NCBI GenBank assembly: GCA_033032865.1
Contig: JAWHQI010000005.1
Coordinates: 5,976,001-6,040,000, forward strand
Reading direction: 5' to 3'
Source: Dactylorhiza incarnata
Lineage: Eukaryota > Streptophyta > Magnoliopsida > Asparagales > Orchidaceae
DNA length: 64,000 nt
Shown here: one piece after another, positions 63,202 to 64,000 of the stretch
Layout of the letters: every line of letters begins with the position of its first letter
How positions within the stretch are numbered: the stretch's first letter is position 1
Program-made: the position numbers and the translations under genes
The notes under the pieces: model-generated
Seen by the model: only the letters and a program-made list of their open reading frames with translations
Told to the model about the DNA's origin: nothing
The model's database searches: none

Positions 63202-64000
63202 TGTTGGAACAACCCTATTTGTGATTTGGGCTAGGATCACTATATGTTAAATAAGGACAAGTTGACCCCAATGTATAGTTTATGGGTCAAGAGTTTAGGA
63301 AGATATTTGGCTGTTAGAACTAGAAATTTCACTGTCTCAGCATTCGTCGAACGACGCTCAACATTCGTCGAACGGCGCTCAGCATTCGTCGGACGGTGAT
63401 CGACGAAATATCAAGGAAGTTGCGGTCGACGAAATTCAGCCATCTCGACGCTCGACAGATGGCTGCCAGCGCTCGACGAATTCCTGCCGGCGCTCGACAA
63501 ATTCCTGCCAGCGCTCGACAGATTCCAGCCAGAGCTCGACAAATTCTTCACTGAAGCTCAGATCGACAAATACAGATTCCAGATTAATTAATACTTGAAG
63601 ATCAGTTATATATCAATTCTCTGAACACAGATCGACGACTTTAACAGATCTATTCAAATATCTTTGGACGTTTTCAAGTCAGTTAAGTAAGGATATTATA
63701 TTCTTTGAATATATTCCTTTCTTTCCTTTATTCCAAGGCAAAGATAGCCGTTGACAATTAATGCAAATGAGTATTTCACGTCTAAGGAATTAAAGGACCT
63801 GCCAAAGTCGTTTGGTCTTTGTTGTTATTCCAAGAAAGAATTAAAGTCTGATTATTCTATTCCAAAAAGAGAATATATCAAAGACAGACTTTATTGTCTC
63901 TTTATCTCGACAGAATTAAAACACATTCTTACAGAATACAGAGAGAACAAAAAAAACATCAAGAATAAAGAAAGAAAAGAAGAACAAACACAGACAGAAA
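63202..64000 (+). repeat. 3' LTR of Sirevirus C (first 799 bp)
   Basis: Starts TGTTGGAACAACCC after the polypurine tract and is collinear with 58404-59203. The window ends inside it, so the target duplication cannot be checked. Confidence 0.88.

Larger units (their letters stand above)
58404..64000 (+). mobile_element. Sirevirus C: internally deleted copia element
   Basis: 5' LTR 58404-59978, priming site ATTGGTATCAGAG, gag (60092-62074), protease and pre-integrase (62090-62685), a short non-coding stretch, polypurine tract AGGGGGAGAT (63192-63201) and 3' LTR from 63202 to the window edge. The long LTR, gag with acidic and coiled-coil parts and the GGGGGAGATTGTTGG border fit Sireviruses. The integrase core, reverse transcriptase and RNase H are missing. 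By eye about 25 of the first 790 LTR positions differ between the two LTRs, many of them CG-related transitions. Confidence 0.85.

Overview
The window is nuclear DNA of a flowering plant and consists almost entirely of transposable elements, most of them broken and nested. The evidence is the set of plant-type families: Sirevirus-like and other Ty1/copia elements, Ty3/gypsy TAT and chromovirus remnants, a gag-only LTR element, hAT, RTE-type LINE and PIF/Harbinger-like DNA. LTR priming sites match the 3' end of initiator tRNA-Met (TGGTATCAGAGC and variants). I see no intact host gene, no rRNA or tRNA gene and no organelle insert. Species or family cannot be told from the sequence alone.

Layout. 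1-2270: Sirevirus-like remnant D1 (gag to protease). About 2290-12620: an hAT transposase gene split by three insertions with clean target duplications: Copia-1 (4014-9000), a gag-only element on the minus strand (9295-11366) and a 5'-truncated RTE LINE (12228-12500). 12700-18335: 3' part of Sirevirus A, with a second ORF and an LTR of about 2 kb. 19250-21186: fused Copia and gypsy pol remnants. 21187-25379: a small non-autonomous LTR element carrying an RTE LINE (22349-24979). 25385-36430: a remnant second ORF split by the complete 8.8-kb element B (27008-35799). 37834-40217: a Copia leader interrupted by Copia-2. 40218-41757: minus-strand Copia remnant. 41750-45000: antisense genes of a TAT-type gypsy element plus an LTR. 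45238-47820: chromovirus pol. 49057-49867: Harbinger-like element. 50423-51740: solo LTR E. 52257-58134: TAT gypsy element on the minus strand with a repeat-rich 3' region. 58404-64000: Sirevirus C, internally deleted, with its 3' LTR cut by the window edge.

The most interesting pattern crosses families. Most recognisable LTRs carry, just upstream of a TATA box, one or many short dyads (inverted repeats) whose arms contain CG dinucleotides. Each family uses a different arm sequence. In Sirevirus C the same dyad also occurs four times inside gag, always in one reading frame. In Sirevirus A a second cluster precedes an internal TATA box and the second ORF. Remnant D1 has a comparable cluster at the gag/protease junction. 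This looks like a promoter-associated dyad module copied between LTR and internal positions.

No gene here is clearly functional. Copia-1 has identical 131-bp LTRs but four disabling lesions. Elements B, C, the gag-only element and the 21.2-25.4 kb element lack reverse transcriptase and would need enzymes supplied by other copies.
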